Shown here piece after piece: positions 1 through 7,448 of a DNA stretch of 64,000 nt. Source of the DNA: Deltaproteobacteria bacterium (GTDB taxonomy: Bacteria > Myxococcota_A > Polyangia > Polyangiales > Ga0077539). Positions within the stretch are counted from its first letter, which is position 1; each line of letters starts with the position of its first letter. The stretch covers positions 91,996 through 155,995 of the forward strand of contig CANJUR010000001.1 of NCBI GenBank assembly GCA_947477565.1. Direction: 5' to 3'. A program made the position numbers and the translations under genes. The notes beneath the pieces were generated by a model, which was given only the letters and a program-made list of their open reading frames with translations, did not search any database and was not told the DNA's origin.

Positions 1-1287
1 AAGCGCGTCGATGCGTTGTCTAAACTCGCCGAGCGGGCGCGCGCCCGACATGAAGTGCCCGTTGACGAAAAACGCTGGTGTTCCCATGCGTAGCCCCGTA
101 GCGCTGGCCGCGGCGATGTCGGCATCGATGACCGCGCGGTGCCGATGGTCTTCGAGGGCGAGGCGCAACCGGGCCCGGTCTGCGCCCGCTTCGACCGCGA
201 TGCGCTCGATGCTGGCGGGGTTCAGGCCGTCCTCGCTCGACTGCGCGGCGAAGAGGAGGTTGTGCATCTGCCAGAAGGCCTCGGAGCCATGTTGGGACAG
301 CACCTCCCGTGCAGCCTCGGCGGCCATCAGGGCGTGAGCGTGGCGGGGCAGCGGCAGGTCGCGCCAGACGATGCGCAGCCGGTCGCCGTAGTGAGCCTCG
401 AGCGCGTCGAGGGTGGGCCGGACGCGCGCACAAAAAGGGCACTCAAAGTCACTGAACACCTGGAGCACCACCGGCGCGGTGGTGGGTCCGCGGACGGGCG
501 CCGTCGCGGGCACTGGGAGCAGGTGCAGGTCCGCCCACGGATCGACGCTGGCTCGGCCCACATCGACGCCCGCCGGGAGGGCGACCGACGCGCGCACCAT
601 GTCGGCGTACACCCGGATCGGGTCGGGCATCGCTGCAGCCCGCGTGAGAATGAGCCGCGCCGTCGATTCGAACACGGAGAAGGGCTGCAGTCCGACCACG
701 GACGTCCCGTTGAGGACAAACGCGGGGGTGCCGTTGACTCCGATTCGCTCGGCGAGCGCGATGTCGCCGTCCACGGCTGCGCGTTGGCTGCCCTCATCGA
801 GCGCCTGCGCGAAGCGAACCGGATCGACGCCGACCGCGCGGGCGTCGCGCCCGAGGCTCTCCCGGGAGAGTTCGGCCTGGTGTGCGAACACGAGGTCGTG
901 AAACCGCCAGAAGGCTTCGTCGCCAGCCTGCGCGCGAACCTCCATCGCAGCCTCCGCGGCCTGGTGCGCCATCGGGTGCCGGAGCAATGGCAGGTTGCGC
1001 CAGAATACCCGCACCGACTGCGGGAAGAGCGCCCGCAGGTCGCTCACGACGAGCCGGGCGCGCGCGCAGTAGGGGCATTGAAAGTCACTGAATACGACGA
1101 CGGTGAGGGGCGCCGAGGCGGGCCCGAGACGGGGCGCGTCGGCGGTGGGGAGACGGTCGCTGTCGAGGAGCTCCGTGGTCGGGGCGACGACCTCCGGGGC
1201 ACGAGACGGACATCGCGCGGGCGGCGCGTAGCGGGCGGCGCAGGCGGCGAGGAGAGACAACGCGACGAGCCGAGCGAGGCGATTCAT
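1..1287 (-). CDS. Tandem DsbA-like thiol-disulfide lipoprotein (3' end cut by window edge)
   Basis: The frame starts at an ATG at 1287 and is open to base 1, giving about 429 visible residues without a stop. The N-terminus has a short hydrophobic run ending in a lipobox (L13-A-A-C16), so it is probably a periplasm-facing lipoprotein. Two DsbA/DSBA-family thioredoxin domains follow. The first has redox motif CPYC at about 71-74 and cis-proline segment NGTPAFVLNG near 186-195. The second has CPFC at about 284-287 and MGTPAFFVNG near 402. Both carry the DsbA helical insert. DsbA-like domains of this form oxidise, or as DsbC/DsbG-type proteins reduce or isomerise, disulfides in exported proteins. 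Two complete domains in one chain is unusual. A third domain or tail could lie beyond the edge. The gene is divergent from the OmpA-type gene to the right. Confidence 0.85.
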   Translation of the reverse strand, partial: MNRLARLVALSLLAACAARYAPPARCPSRAPEVVAPTTELLDSDRLPTADAPRLGPASAPLTVVVFSDFQCPYCARARLVVSDLRALFPQSVRVFWRNLPLLRHPMAHQAAEAAMEVRAQAGDEAFWRFHDLVFAHQAELSRESLGRDARAVGVDPVRFAQALDEGSQRAAVDGDIALAERIGVNGTPAFVLNGTSVVGLQPFSVFESTARLILTRAAAMPDPIRVYADMVRASVALPAGVDVGRASVDPWADLHLLPVPATAPVRGPTTAPVVLQVFSDFECPFCARVRPTLDALEAHYGDRLRIVWRDLPLPRHAHALMAAEAAREVLSQHGSEAFWQMHNLLFAAQSSEDGLNPASIERIAVEAGADRARLRLALEDHRHRAVIDADIAAASATGLRMGTPAFFVNGHFMSGARPLGEFRQRIDAL

Positions 1288-1643
1288 GGTCGGTGGCAAT
1301 ACCGGAGCGGGGGGGCGGGGGAAGCCGAGCGCAGTGGGGTTGCACGCGGCGCACGCAGCGGTCAACCAGGGAAGACCGGAGCTCTCGGGTGGAGCGGGGT
1401 AAATGTATGGATTTCTCTTCTGATTGAGACATGGACGATGTGGTTCGGGGGGCGCCCACCGGGCCCGGAGGGGCGCTGATTACTGTGCCTATCGGTGACA
1501 ATCGACTGTATTCTCGCCCGGGACTGATGAGCGTGCTGCTGATGGGGGCCAGTGGTTCCTGATCAACTTGAGCGCAGTAGAAACAACCGATCGCCGCGAA
1601 CCTCGATGAGGTACGGACGGTCACCATCAATGAGGGCGACGGG
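1288..1643. other. Divergent intergenic region, 356 bp
   Basis: This gap separates two divergently transcribed envelope genes and should hold both promoters. I see no convincing -35/-10 pair and no structural RNA. The segment 1400-1640 is less GC-rich than its surroundings (for example the ATGTATGGATTTCTCTTCTG stretch near 1401), as expected for a promoter region. A purine-rich GAGGGCGACGGG lies immediately before the start at 1644. Confidence 0.4.
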
Positions 1644-3320
1644 ATGAGCACAGGATCGAACCCAGTAGGAAAGAACACCGCGAAAATGGCGGGCATCGTG
1701 GCCGCGATGGCCGCGGTGATGAGTGTTGCACCCGACGCCAACGCACAGGTGCTCTCGCGCTTCGCCCTTCGCCTGGAGGGCGGTGTCGGCACCATGTTGG
1801 CGACCCACCAGCGCGACACACTGGGGTTTGACGGTCTGGGTATCCAGGCGTCCGCCCGGTTGGGCTTCACCATCATCGACCCGTTGGTTCTCCAGGTCAG
1901 CCTGGCCAACTGGTGGTTTCCGAGCGCAGTCATCGGCGCGGACGGCTCGAGCCAGACGGGCCGCGTTTTGGCCCCGATGGTCGGCCTCCGCTTCGAGCCG
2001 CGCATCGGAAGCGTGGGTCGGCTCTTCCTCGACGGCAACGTCGGTCTGGCCTTCACGGGCCCCGATCAGCGCATGACCTTCGACGCCGGTCTCGGCTTCG
2101 AGTTTGCCGTAACCCCCTGGCTCGGCATCGGCCCGGCGCTGCGCCTCGGCATGGTTTTCCAGCAGGCCACGGTCGACAATATTCCTCAGAACTTTGCGGA
2201 CAAGGACGCGATGTTCTGGAGCGGCGGGCTCTCCATGACGCTCCGCGTACCGACGGATGACGCCGCCTCGGCCCGCGACACAGACAACGACGGGGTGATG
2301 GACCCGGATGACCTGTGCATCGACATCCCGCAAGGTGATCACCCCGACCCCGCGCGCCGTGGCTGCCCTGTGGCCGACACCGACGGCGACGGCGTCTATG
2401 ACAACGAAGACCTCTGCGTCAACGAGCCGGCCGGGGCGACCCCCGATCCGGCGCGGCGCGGATGCCCCGTGAGCGACCGTGACGCCGACGGCGTGACCGA
2501 CGCGGATGACCAGTGCCCGAATGATCCGCAGGGCGCTACACCCGACCCGGCGCGCCGCGGTTGCCCGCGCATGGACACTGACCATGACGGCGTGTTCGAC
2601 GACGAAGACCAGTGCCCGACCGAGCCGGTCGGCGCGCACCCGAGCGCCAGCCGCCGCGGCTGCCCCGCCCCGGATGCCGACCATGACGGCATCATCGACC
2701 AGCCCGACGGTCCCGATACCTGCCCGACGCAGCCGGAGACCTTCAACGGCCGCGACGACGAGGACGGCTGCCCCGATGGCGAGTCCCTCGCTGTGACGGA
2801 AGGCAACTCGATTCGCATTCTTCAGCAGGTGAACTTCCGCACGAACAGCGACGTGATCGTGGGCCGCCAGAGCTTCCAGGTGCTCGACTCGGTCATCTCG
2901 ATTCTCCGCGCGATGTCCACCCTCTCCGTGGACATCCAGGGCCACACCGACGACCGCGGCGTCGCGGCGCACAACCTCGAACTCTCCAACCGCCGCGCGC
3001 TCTCCGTGCGCCGGTACCTGACCGAGCACGGCCTCGTCGAGAGCCGCCTCGAAGGCCACGGATTCGGCCCCAACTGCCCGCTCATCCCGGGGAGCACAGC
3101 GCCGGCGCGCGCCGCCAACCGGCGAGTGCAGTTCGTGATCGTCACCGAGGGAAGCCCCGCGGGTCAGTGCCCCGTCGCGATCCCTTCAGGATCTGGTCCC
3201 GCGGCGATCTCCATCGCAGCACCGGTTGAAGACCTCGCCCCCGCGGGGCGTCGCGGTCGCCGCGGCGGCGGTCACCACGGCGGTGGTCATCACGGCGGTG
3301 GTCACCACGGCCGCCACTGA
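1644..3320 (+). CDS. OmpA-family outer-membrane protein with thrombospondin type 3 repeats and His-rich tail
   Basis: The 558-residue protein has a Sec signal peptide (cleavage probably after ANA34). A roughly 165-residue beta-barrel-like region is followed at about 212-380 by five Asp-rich thrombospondin type 3 (calcium-binding) repeats of the DxDxDGVxDxxDxCP type. An OmpA C-terminal peptidoglycan-binding domain follows at about 390-500, with GHTDDRG at 433-439 and the NRRV segment near 493. Family knowledge suggests the barrel sits in the outer membrane and the OmpA domain grips peptidoglycan. The last 23 residues are a basic, Gly/His-rich tail with GGGHH repeated, which is not part of the usual fold and could bind metal (inference). 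A strong hairpin follows the stop, so the gene is probably monocistronic. Confidence 0.9.
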   Translation: MSTGSNPVGKNTAKMAGIVAAMAAVMSVAPDANAQVLSRFALRLEGGVGTMLATHQRDTLGFDGLGIQASARLGFTIIDPLVLQVSLANWWFPSAVIGADGSSQTGRVLAPMVGLRFEPRIGSVGRLFLDGNVGLAFTGPDQRMTFDAGLGFEFAVTPWLGIGPALRLGMVFQQATVDNIPQNFADKDAMFWSGGLSMTLRVPTDDAASARDTDNDGVMDPDDLCIDIPQGDHPDPARRGCPVADTDGDGVYDNEDLCVNEPAGATPDPARRGCPVSDRDADGVTDADDQCPNDPQGATPDPARRGCPRMDTDHDGVFDDEDQCPTEPVGAHPSASRRGCPAPDADHDGIIDQPDGPDTCPTQPETFNGRDDEDGCPDGESLAVTEGNSIRILQQVNFRTNSDVIVGRQSFQVLDSVISILRAMSTLSVDIQGHTDDRGVAAHNLELSNRRALSVRRYLTEHGLVESRLEGHGFGPNCPLIPGSTAPARAANRRVQFVIVTEGSPAGQCPVAIPSGSGPAAISIAAPVEDLAPAGRRGRRGGGHHGGGHHGGGHHGRH

Positions 3321-3348
3321 TCCGGCCTGACACGGTCACGACGACCTG

Positions 3349-3395
3349 ACCGAAGGCCTCAACGGAGATGATCCGTTGGGGCCTTCGGTTATTTC
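3349..3395 (+). terminator. Rho-independent-type terminator of the OmpA gene
   Basis: An 18-bp stem (3349-3366 with 3372-3389) closes a five-base loop GATGA with a single G-T wobble. TTATTT follows. It begins 29 bases after the OmpA stop codon and faces the leftward PilZ gene, so it may serve both directions. Confidence 0.85.
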
Positions 3396-3458
3396 AGCGG
3401 GAGTGCAGAGGGAGAGAGCGGTGGCTCCCCGCGCGGGCGCGAGAGGGGAGCCGCGGAG

Positions 3459-3791
3459 TCAGGCCCAGCAGCGCAGGAGGTAATCGGCGATCCGGACCCG
3501 ATGCGCTCGGGACAGGTCGACGAAGCGCATCCCGACGCCGCGGTTTCGATGCGTGCCGGTGACCTCAGCCTCGATGCATAACGCGGCTTCGCGGTCGGGC
3601 AGGCGTAGTTCCAACATCACCCGAGTCCCCATCGGCTGCGGCAAGCCGCGGTCCAGCATCAGGCCGCCCAGGGAGAGGTCCATCGCGCGGTAAGCATGCG
3701 GTCCGCCGCCCTCGTCGGCGTCCACCCAGATCTCCACGTCGGTGCGCTCACTCGTGCGTCGGTCGGAATCCAGGCACATCGTTTCCATCAT
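3459..3791 (-). CDS. PilZ-domain protein
   Basis: This 110-residue single-domain PilZ protein has the two c-di-GMP contact motifs: RTSER (RxxxR) at 12-16 and DLSLGG (D/NxSxxG) at 38-43. The beta-barrel ends with a GVGMRFVDL strand. PilZ proteins bind cyclic di-GMP and relay it to motility, polysaccharide or other targets by direct contact. The start ATG overlaps the stop of the upstream lipoprotein gene in an ATGA, so the two are probably translationally coupled. A second ATG lies two codons downstream of the first. The partner this PilZ acts on is not evident from sequence. Confidence 0.85.
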   Translation of the reverse strand: MMETMCLDSDRRTSERTDVEIWVDADEGGGPHAYRAMDLSLGGLMLDRGLPQPMGTRVMLELRLPDREAALCIEAEVTGTHRNRGVGMRFVDLSRAHRVRIADYLLRCWA

Positions 3792-4246
3792 CGTTGCTCC
3801 TTTCGCGCGAGGCGGTGCGAGGCTTCGGGGGCGGGCGTCCCGAAGAGGCCCGGATCACCAGCGATCACCGTCTCGCCGCGCAGCCGCCACGTCCCCGTGC
3901 GGCTCTCCCACTGCTCCTCGACCAGGCTGTTCTTCACGTCGGTGGAATCCCCTGCGTGCACCCAGGACACCCGCAGCCGCGCGCTCCCTCGATCGGAGGT
4001 CGATCGCAAATTCTCGACCTCGACGTCGATCACCTGCACGGACTCTCCCCAGCCCCGGTGATGCGCCTGGAAGGCCGCGCGCATCTCGGTGTCGACGGCG
4101 GTCTCCGCCGCAGGGAGACGGCCCCACCGCAGGTCATCGTGGAAGACCGCCGCGGTCTCGTCCAGGGTCTGGCGCATCGAGGTCGCGCACCCTACTGGCA
4201 CGGTCGCCAGCCACCCCGCGCACATCAAGACTCCCGGCACTCGCAT
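3788..4246 (-). CDS. Small probable lipoprotein of unknown function
   Basis: The protein is 152 residues with a hydrophobic N-terminus and cysteine C20 in PVGCAT, a weak lipobox because the -3 position is proline. The mature part is hydrophilic, with VQVIDVEVENL and a following beta strand pattern ending in ETVIAGDPGLFG. That pattern resembles small secreted NTF2-like proteins, but I cannot assign a family. The reading frame stays open for several hundred bases upstream, but I chose ATG 4246 because it directly precedes the signal sequence and the upstream part is antisense to the WYL gene. It ends with the ATGA overlap into the PilZ gene. Confidence 0.65.
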   Translation of the reverse strand: MRVPGVLMCAGWLATVPVGCATSMRQTLDETAAVFHDDLRWGRLPAAETAVDTEMRAAFQAHHRGWGESVQVIDVEVENLRSTSDRGSARLRVSWVHAGDSTDVKNSLVEEQWESRTGTWRLRGETVIAGDPGLFGTPAPEASHRLARKEQR

Positions 4247-4501
4247 GCCCGGCGCGTAGCACCGGCGCCTCACGGGATTGAAATTTCCGACGAGGTTCGC
4301 CCGACCCAGCGTGCGCCGCAGTGACCTCTTCGAGGACGCGAACTCCGTACTCCAGAGACTCGCTCGCATGAAACCTCCCTCGGAAGCGTTGCGCTCTCCT
4401 GGAGCGTGATGCGCCTCGCTGGTCTGCGCAGCGGCGCAGAATTTCGTCACGACGAGCACGTGTGGTTCACGCTTTACCCGCGGCACGGGCTGTGACATTC
4501 C

Positions 4502-5524
4502 ATGTCCGCCATGCCGCGTCGCCCTTCTCCCGGCCGCCCTTCCGGGCAGTACACTCAGGCGGTGCGGCTCTTCCAGCTTCACCAATTGCTGGAGACCAAC
4601 GTGGAGGGCGTGCGCATCGAGGAGATCGCCCGCGACCTCGGCGTGACGCCGCGATCGATCCGGCGCGACCTGAAGGCGCTGGAGACCGCGAGCATCGAGC
4701 TGGAGGCCGTCGATGTGGCGGGCGAGCGGCGCGTTCGCCTGGTGCGCTCGGGCAAGGCGACGGATCCGGTGCGGCTCACGCGCTATCAGCGCTACTCGCT
4801 CGCCGCGGTGCGGCGGATGTTCGACGTGTTCACGGGGACGCCGCTGCACGACGACTTCTCGCAGCTGTTCGCGAAGCTCTCCCCGCCAGGCGACGAGGAG
4901 GGAGCGATGGCCGATCGCTTCCATTACATCCCCGAAGCGCCGCGAAATTACCGCAAGCTCAAAGACCAGATCTACGAGGTCTACGACGGCATCCTGCGGA
5001 CGCTGACGCTGCAGTTTCACTACGAGGGAGGCACCACCACGGGTCTGCGCAAGATCGAGCCCTACGCGCTCGTGCTCTATCAAAATCGCCTCTACGTGGT
5101 CGGCCGCGACGTGCAGAAGGACGCCGACCGAACCTTCGCCATCGACCTGATGAAGCGCGTGCGTGCGCTCTCCGCGGCGCCGTTCAAGCGCAACCCGGAG
5201 TTCAACGTGCAGCGGCTCTTCGAGGGGGCGTTTGGCATCTACGGAGGCGGCTCCGAGCGGCAGCACGTGGTGGTCGATTTCGACGCGCGCGTCGCGCAGT
5301 ACATCGAGCCGCGAGAGTGGCACCCGACGCAGAAGACCTCGCGGCTCCCAGGCGGCGAGCTACGCATCGAGTTCGACGCGACTGGGCTGACAGAAGTCGT
5401 CGGATGGGTGCTGCGCTGGGGATCCGCGGCGGTAGTGCGCGAGCCCGACGAACTCAAGAAGCGCGTGCGCGAAGAGCTCGCCCGCGGCCTCGACCGCTAC
5501 GGCGGCGACGACGCGGCGGGGTGA
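4502..5524 (+). CDS. WYL-domain transcriptional regulator
   Basis: The 340-residue protein has an N-terminal winged HTH of the DeoR/HTH_11 type at about 20-75 (IEEIARDLGVTPRSIRRDLKAL). A central WYL domain lies at about 150-235, containing the RKIEPYALVLYQNRLYVVG core, and a C-terminal WCX-type extension ends near 330. WYL proteins sense ligands, often nucleic acid or nucleotides, and regulate DNA repair, defence or metabolism. ATG 4511 is a possible alternative start. The gene is divergent from the lipoprotein-PilZ pair across 255 bases, and its 3' end overlaps the convergent Lgt-like gene by 28 bases. Nothing nearby identifies its target. Confidence 0.85.
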   Translation: MSAMPRRPSPGRPSGQYTQAVRLFQLHQLLETNVEGVRIEEIARDLGVTPRSIRRDLKALETASIELEAVDVAGERRVRLVRSGKATDPVRLTRYQRYSLAAVRRMFDVFTGTPLHDDFSQLFAKLSPPGDEEGAMADRFHYIPEAPRNYRKLKDQIYEVYDGILRTLTLQFHYEGGTTTGLRKIEPYALVLYQNRLYVVGRDVQKDADRTFAIDLMKRVRALSAAPFKRNPEFNVQRLFEGAFGIYGGGSERQHVVVDFDARVAQYIEPREWHPTQKTSRLPGGELRIEFDATGLTEVVGWVLRWGSAAVVREPDELKKRVREELARGLDRYGGDDAAG

Positions 5525-6294
5525 GCGAGGGGCAGTGGATCGTGCGTGCGCGCCCGGGCGAGCATCCACACGCCGAGGACGAACATCCCGAGGCAGGCCC
5601 ACTGCGCGGGCGTGAGGCCGCCGTAGCGGGGATCGCTCTCCGGTCCGAGGTCCGTGGCGCGAAGAAAATCCAGGGGGAAGCGCATCAGGGGGTAGGCCAC
5701 TGCGAGAGCGCCGGAGATCATCCCGGGGCGGCGCGTGCGGCGAGCGACGACGAGCACGAGGACGAGGAGCAGCGGGGTCAGCGCTAGCTCGATGAGCCCG
5801 AGATCGAAGCGCGTTCCGGCCGCGAAGCGCACGCCGAGGGCGGAGTCCGTGAGGCGTCCAGGGTGATCGTGCACGACCGCGCAGCCTGTGCGGCCGAGCA
5901 GCCAGCCGAAGGGAAACGAGTAGTTTGCGAGGTCCGTGAAAACCCACGGATTGAGCTTGTGAATCCGCACGTAAGTGAGGCCCGCGATTACCGCGCCAGT
6001 AATGCCCCCGAAGGATGACAACCCGTGGTGGAGCATGAACAACTCCCAGGGATTCCGTCGCAAAACCTCCGGGTGATAGAAGATCGCGTCGAGCATGTGG
6101 CCGCCGAGGAATCCTCCAGCGAAGACCACCAGGGTGAAGCGATCGACGAGGGCGATGGAGGCGAGTCCGAGAGCGCGAGCGCGCATCACGGCGACCTGGT
6201 GGCCGAGCAGGACGCCCACCGCCACAAGCAGCCCGAAGGAGTGGAAGGTCACACCGAAGACCCGAAAATCCGCGAGATCGATGGCTGGAATCAC
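5497..6294 (-). CDS. Compact prolipoprotein diacylglyceryl transferase-like membrane protein
   Basis: From a GTG start at 6294 the product is 265 residues with about seven hydrophobic helices. The segment HHGLSSFGGITGAV and a later RTGCAVVHDHPG loop align with the Lgt family core (the H/GGL..GG segment and the R-x-G-x-x-x-x-G loop). The HPTQLYE motif typical of canonical Lgt is missing: the equivalent stretch reads DLGLIELALTPLLL. A fuller Lgt is encoded at 39746. This one could act on a lineage-specific substrate or have lost activity (inference). The frame is open upstream, but residues before the GTG are not Lgt-like and overlap the next gene. Confidence 0.7.
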   Translation of the reverse strand: MIPAIDLADFRVFGVTFHSFGLLVAVGVLLGHQVAVMRARALGLASIALVDRFTLVVFAGGFLGGHMLDAIFYHPEVLRRNPWELFMLHHGLSSFGGITGAVIAGLTYVRIHKLNPWVFTDLANYSFPFGWLLGRTGCAVVHDHPGRLTDSALGVRFAAGTRFDLGLIELALTPLLLVLVLVVARRTRRPGMISGALAVAYPLMRFPLDFLRATDLGPESDPRYGGLTPAQWACLGMFVLGVWMLARARTHDPLPLAHPAASSPP

Positions 6295-6347
6295 TGGGGT
6301 GCGCGGGGCATAGCGCGAAGCGACCGCCGTGTCAGACCGGACGAGCC

Positions 6348-7379
6348 TCAGGTCGGTTGGAGGCCCCGGTGAAACTCCCTGGCGCGAGCGAGCAGCTGCC
6401 CGAGCGCGAGCGGGAAGGTCATGTGTCCACCGGGAATCCACTCGATGGGCGGACGCCCCCACTCCTCCCACTGCTGCTTCACGAGCGCGGCGGTGATGTA
6501 CACGTCGTCCGTCGCGGGGATCCATAGCTGCCGCTCAGGCGCGAGCCTGGGAAGCAACGTGTCGAGTCCAAGACGCCGGAAGAGCGCACGACGCTTGTCC
6601 CGATCGAGGCCGAAGCGCTCGAGATCGGAGCGCATTCGCCAGAGAATCGGCGCCTCCTCGACGGCCTCGCCGAGCTTGAGGTGACCGATGATCGGCATGA
6701 TGTAGTCGGGCGTCGGGGCGACGCACGCGAGCGCCATGGTGAGGCCGCCGCCGAGGCTGATGCCCGTGACGCCGATCTCCTCGTAGCCCTGCGTTGCACG
6801 CAGCCATGCCATGAGCGTGCGCACGTCGATGACCGACTGACGCACCGCCTCCATCGTCCGAACGAGGTCGGCGCTCCAGAAAAACTCGCCGTGAAAGAGC
6901 GCGCTCTTCGGATTTCGGCTGCCGTGGAAGGGCAGTTGGACGTGAAACACATCCACGCCCAGTTCGTCGTGGAAGCGCGGGAGCAGCACGGCCTCCTCCA
7001 CCCACGGACCAGGCTCGAGCCAACCGTGCACGTAGATGAGCGCCTGTCGCCGCTGGCCGCCGCGCGGATGGATCCACCGGGCCGTCACTCGCTGGTTGAG
7101 ACGGTATTCGCCGGCGTGTCGGGTGCGGTAGTGCGGACAGAGCGGGACGTGCTGGCTGGTCCAGCGCAGGGTCTCGGTGACGCGCGGGCCGAGGGCGAGA
7201 CGCGGACCGTGGCGTCGCACGTCGCGCGGAACAGCCGGCGTCGGAAACAACGTCTCAAGAGGCGCGTCGAGGTACGGGCCGAGGTCGCCGACGGTGTCCT
7301 CATGCACCCCGCGAATCCCATGCAGCAGATGCGACGCGATCCCGACGGCGCGGTCGATGGCTTCTCCGAAGGTCAGCAT
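6348..7379 (-). CDS. ABHD18-like alpha/beta hydrolase
   Basis: The 343-residue protein lacks an obvious signal peptide. The alpha/beta hydrolase core includes ALIYVHGW (oxyanion strand, about 113-120), the nucleophile elbow GISLGG with Ser208, an acid in PATDDVYI (D291/D292) and His319 in GGHMTF. Spacing and the HGxxEPGxWVEE-type segment after the first strand fit the ABHD18/DUF2048-like family, whose members are putative lipases of poorly known substrate. It lies 53 bases upstream of the Lgt-like gene on the same strand and downstream of comEC, so all three may be cotranscribed. Confidence 0.75.
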   Translation of the reverse strand: MLTFGEAIDRAVGIASHLLHGIRGVHEDTVGDLGPYLDAPLETLFPTPAVPRDVRRHGPRLALGPRVTETLRWTSQHVPLCPHYRTRHAGEYRLNQRVTARWIHPRGGQRRQALIYVHGWLEPGPWVEEAVLLPRFHDELGVDVFHVQLPFHGSRNPKSALFHGEFFWSADLVRTMEAVRQSVIDVRTLMAWLRATQGYEEIGVTGISLGGGLTMALACVAPTPDYIMPIIGHLKLGEAVEEAPILWRMRSDLERFGLDRDKRRALFRRLGLDTLLPRLAPERQLWIPATDDVYITAALVKQQWEEWGRPPIEWIPGGHMTFPLALGQLLARAREFHRGLQPT

Positions 7380-7448
7380 CTCTCGACAGTAGGTTTGATC
7401 GTCTTCCGTGGCGACCGGTGCGGCGCGAAGGCCCGATGCCGTCGTGGC

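Noticed and set aside
139-1479. Long rightward open frame opposite the tandem DsbA gene
   Set aside because: It is antisense to a clear DsbA-like protein. Its translation is Arg/Gly/Glu-rich without a domain, as expected from GC-rich antisense.
1563-3059. Long leftward open frame opposite the OmpA gene
   Set aside because: The opposite strand encodes a signal peptide, TSP3 repeats and an OmpA domain, so this is an antisense shadow.
4247-5323. Upstream extension of the lipoprotein frame
   Set aside because: It lies antisense to the WYL regulator and the signal sequence begins at 4246.
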